From JAJKIP01 sp040509055 (GTDB lineage Bacteria > Bacteroidota > Bacteroidia > Chitinophagales > Chitinophagaceae), in the NCBI GenBank assembly GCA_040509055.1, contig JBEVLT010000223.1, positions 1 through 6,362 on the forward strand: DNA of 6,362 nucleotides. Reading direction: 5' to 3'. The translations under genes and the position numbers were made by a program. Of the stretch, positions 4,616 through 6,362 are shown piece after piece. Below the pieces are notes generated by a model. The model worked only from the letters and a program-made list of their open reading frames with translations. It was not told the origin of the DNA and ran no database searches. Numbering within the stretch: position 1 is the first letter of the stretch; each line of letters starts with the position of its first letter.

Positions 4616-6362
4616 TTAATAACCGGGGTTCTGCTGACCGGCTATCTGTGCATTGGCATTGAATTCGGTTAATGGAATGGGCCAGGAGTAGCTTTTGCCT
4701 TCATTGAATGTCAGCGGGGTCGACAGGTTCCTTGCCGTTCCGTAAAAAGCGGCTTCCTGCGGACCAAGGCGCCAGCGGCATACATCAAACCACCAATGTC
4801 CTTCATGAAACAATTCGGCCCAGCGCTCATAGCGTAGCGGGTTGGTGCCCAGCACAGGGTCGGCAATGGCCGGTGTTGCTGCCGTCAAAGAAGCATAATC
4901 CCTTACCGAAGGCGTATTGACAGGCAGGTCATATGCCCTGCGGTGCACTTTATTCAGGTATTCCAGCCCTGTCACCGCATCACCGCTGCCGATGCTCGCT
5001 TCGGCATACAGCAGGTACACATCGGCCAGGCGAAGGAAGTACCAGTTCCATTTATCGTAATTGACATTGTTCAGGTGATAGTCGATCGCGGCATACTTGC
5101 GGAATCCCCAGCCATAGGTATTCGGTTCCCCGGCCAGGTAGTCCGGTTTAGACACCGGCACATCATTCCGGGGTCCGCCATTCCAGTCCGTATTGATCAC
5201 ATCGATCCAGGGCTGCACCAGGTTCACATACAAACGGGGATCGGCAGTTTTATTCGTCCTGACCGCTACCGCCTGCGCCCGGTAGGCGGGGTCCATGATC
5301 TGGGCAGGATTGCTGAAGCTCGGCGGAAGACTGTTGTTAAAGGCAGGGTTGGGCACCAGGGTATAATAGCCCAGCGGGTAGCCAAAGCGTTTGATATTCT
5401 TATCATGTACGCCCAGGTTACCGCCATAGCCCAATGGGCGCGATCCTGTTTCGGTACCGGCCTCGCTCAGGATATAGGGCGACCAGATCACCCCGTTCAG
5501 CGTAGAGGCATTCGGATTGCCGCCCCAGGGGCCGTAATTGCCCTTGTTATCGGCATCCACATTCAGCTCAAACAGGGATTCTTCGTTGAATTCATTGGCC
5601 ACATTGCCGTTGAAAGCATCTCTGTACTTGCTGAATGGCATGAGCGATTTACCGCTGCTGTTGATAACATCCAGCAGGGTCGTTTTAGCATTGGCCCAGT
5701 CCTCTGTAAATACATAGGCTTTCCCCAGCAGCGCTTTGGCCGACCAGGCCGTTACCCGTCCTTTTTCTGTGGCAGGCCATGTCTTACCCTGCAGCAGGGT
5801 AGCCGCATCTTTCAGATCGGTTTTGATAAAGTCCCAAACCTCTTTGGTAGTCGCTCTTGGCTGCTGGGTAGCTGCCACGTTTTTGGGAACTTCTTTATAC
5901 AGCGGCACACCCATCTTATTTTCATTCACGCCACCGGCTTTGATATAGGCTTCTCCAAAAAAACATTCCAGGTGGAAATAATAAAAGGCCCGCATAAACC
6001 TGGCCTGTCCGCGCACGGCGTCGATATCCGCCTTTTGGGCAGGCGTCGCCTTGTGCGCTTCAAAGAAGTCGGCCGCTTCCAGCGTGACATTGCAAGCGGT
6101 AACGCCTGCATACAAAGCTGTCCAGGCATTCTGCGATTTACCATTGGTAACGCTGAGGTTATTCGCCGTCATTTCATTCCAGGCGGCGTCGCCGTTATAA
6201 TTCGCATCGCCGGCATGCACGGAATTTTCCAGCGCTTTCGGCATCAGCTCAAACCCCCACAGGCCGATGCTTTTCAAATTGCCATAGGCGGGGTTCAGTA
6301 CGCTGTTCAGCTCGTCGAGCGTATTCGGGAAGGAGGAAGTAGAAACCCTGTCCGTAGGCGCT
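4616..6362 (-). CDS. SusD/RagB-family outer-membrane glycan-binding lipoprotein, 5' end cut by the window edge
   Basis: The frame stays open to the window edge, so about 581 codons plus the stop are visible. The missing start should hold the lipoprotein signal and cysteine. The visible N-terminus, APTDRVSTSSFPNTLDELNS, is like the segment soon after the lipid-anchored Cys of SusD proteins, so only a few tens of codons are probably lost. Further marks are RGQARFMRAFYYFHL (about visible residues 117-131), the TPR-like RLADVYLLYAEA (about 444-455), RYERWAELFHEGHWWFD (about 510-526) and the ending QQNPGY. SusD proteins cap the SusC TonB-dependent channel and bind the glycan at the cell surface. 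The susC partner should lie just beyond the right edge. An internal TTG at 6277 is not the start, because homology continues upstream of it. The specific ligand cannot be read from the sequence; the downstream GH71-like and GH97 genes suggest an alpha-glucan. Confidence 0.95.
   Translation of the reverse strand, partial: APTDRVSTSSFPNTLDELNSVLNPAYGNLKSIGLWGFELMPKALENSVHAGDANYNGDAAWNEMTANNLSVTNGKSQNAWTALYAGVTACNVTLEAADFFEAHKATPAQKADIDAVRGQARFMRAFYYFHLECFFGEAYIKAGGVNENKMGVPLYKEVPKNVAATQQPRATTKEVWDFIKTDLKDAATLLQGKTWPATEKGRVTAWSAKALLGKAYVFTEDWANAKTTLLDVINSSGKSLMPFSKYRDAFNGNVANEFNEESLFELNVDADNKGNYGPWGGNPNASTLNGVIWSPYILSEAGTETGSRPLGYGGNLGVHDKNIKRFGYPLGYYTLVPNPAFNNSLPPSFSNPAQIMDPAYRAQAVAVRTNKTADPRLYVNLVQPWIDVINTDWNGGPRNDVPVSKPDYLAGEPNTYGWGFRKYAAIDYHLNNVNYDKWNWYFLRLADVYLLYAEASIGSGDAVTGLEYLNKVHRRAYDLPVNTPSVRDYASLTAATPAIADPVLGTNPLRYERWAELFHEGHWWFDVCRWRLGPQEAAFYGTARNLSTPLTFNEGKSYSWPIPLTEFNANAQIAGQQNPGY

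Noticed and set aside
6275..6277. TTG at 6277 as the SusD start
   Set aside because: The frame continues upstream with a SusD-like N-terminal segment (APTDRVSTSSF), and there is no signal peptide at the TTG.
1..6362. CRISPR arrays, tRNA/rRNA genes, insertion sequences
   Set aside because: No regularly spaced repeats, cloverleaf folds, rRNA segments, transposase motifs or terminal inverted repeats were seen.

Overview
The window looks like a Bacteroidota chromosome, most plausibly a Chitinophagaceae-type soil or plant-associated organism. The reasons are a SusD-type lipoprotein gene followed by glycoside hydrolases, absence of clear Shine-Dalgarno sites before the starts, Bacteroidota-style promoter words (TTG, about 20 bases, TAnnTTTG) and moderate G+C. 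The family-level assignment is inference. Every gene I can support is on the minus strand, so the window reads biologically from right to left.

Right to middle (6362 to 768) is the downstream part of a polysaccharide utilization locus (PUL). It holds a SusD-like glycan-binding protein (5' end cut by the window edge), an 88-base gap with a strong intrinsic-terminator-like hairpin, a GH71-like enzyme (the family of alpha-1,3-glucanases, or mutanases), and a GH97 enzyme. The GH97 carries the residues of the inverting, SusB-type alpha-glucosidase branch. The natural reading is a system for an alpha-glucan, possibly alpha-1,3-glucan of fungal walls or a bacterial mutan-like polymer. The SusC/SusD pair would bind and import the glycan, GH71 would cut the chain, and GH97 would release glucose in the periplasm. 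The substrate is inferred, not shown.

The stretch 213-767 has no convincing gene. It holds two candidate Bacteroidota promoters pointing left, three perfect inverted repeats and a pair of direct heptamers. It looks like an unusually long and structured regulatory leader.

The left edge (212 to 1) is the first 70 codons of a GTG-started gene whose protein resembles the N-terminal domain of DUF4255/Pvc16 proteins. These are cap or terminator components of extracellular contractile injection systems (eCIS; PVC, Afp and AlgoCIS type). In Bacteroidota this gene commonly opens the eCIS structural operon. The most exciting inference is therefore that a phage-tail-like contractile injection system begins here and continues beyond the left edge, behind its own long leader. 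Only 70 residues are visible, so this depends on the flanking sequence.
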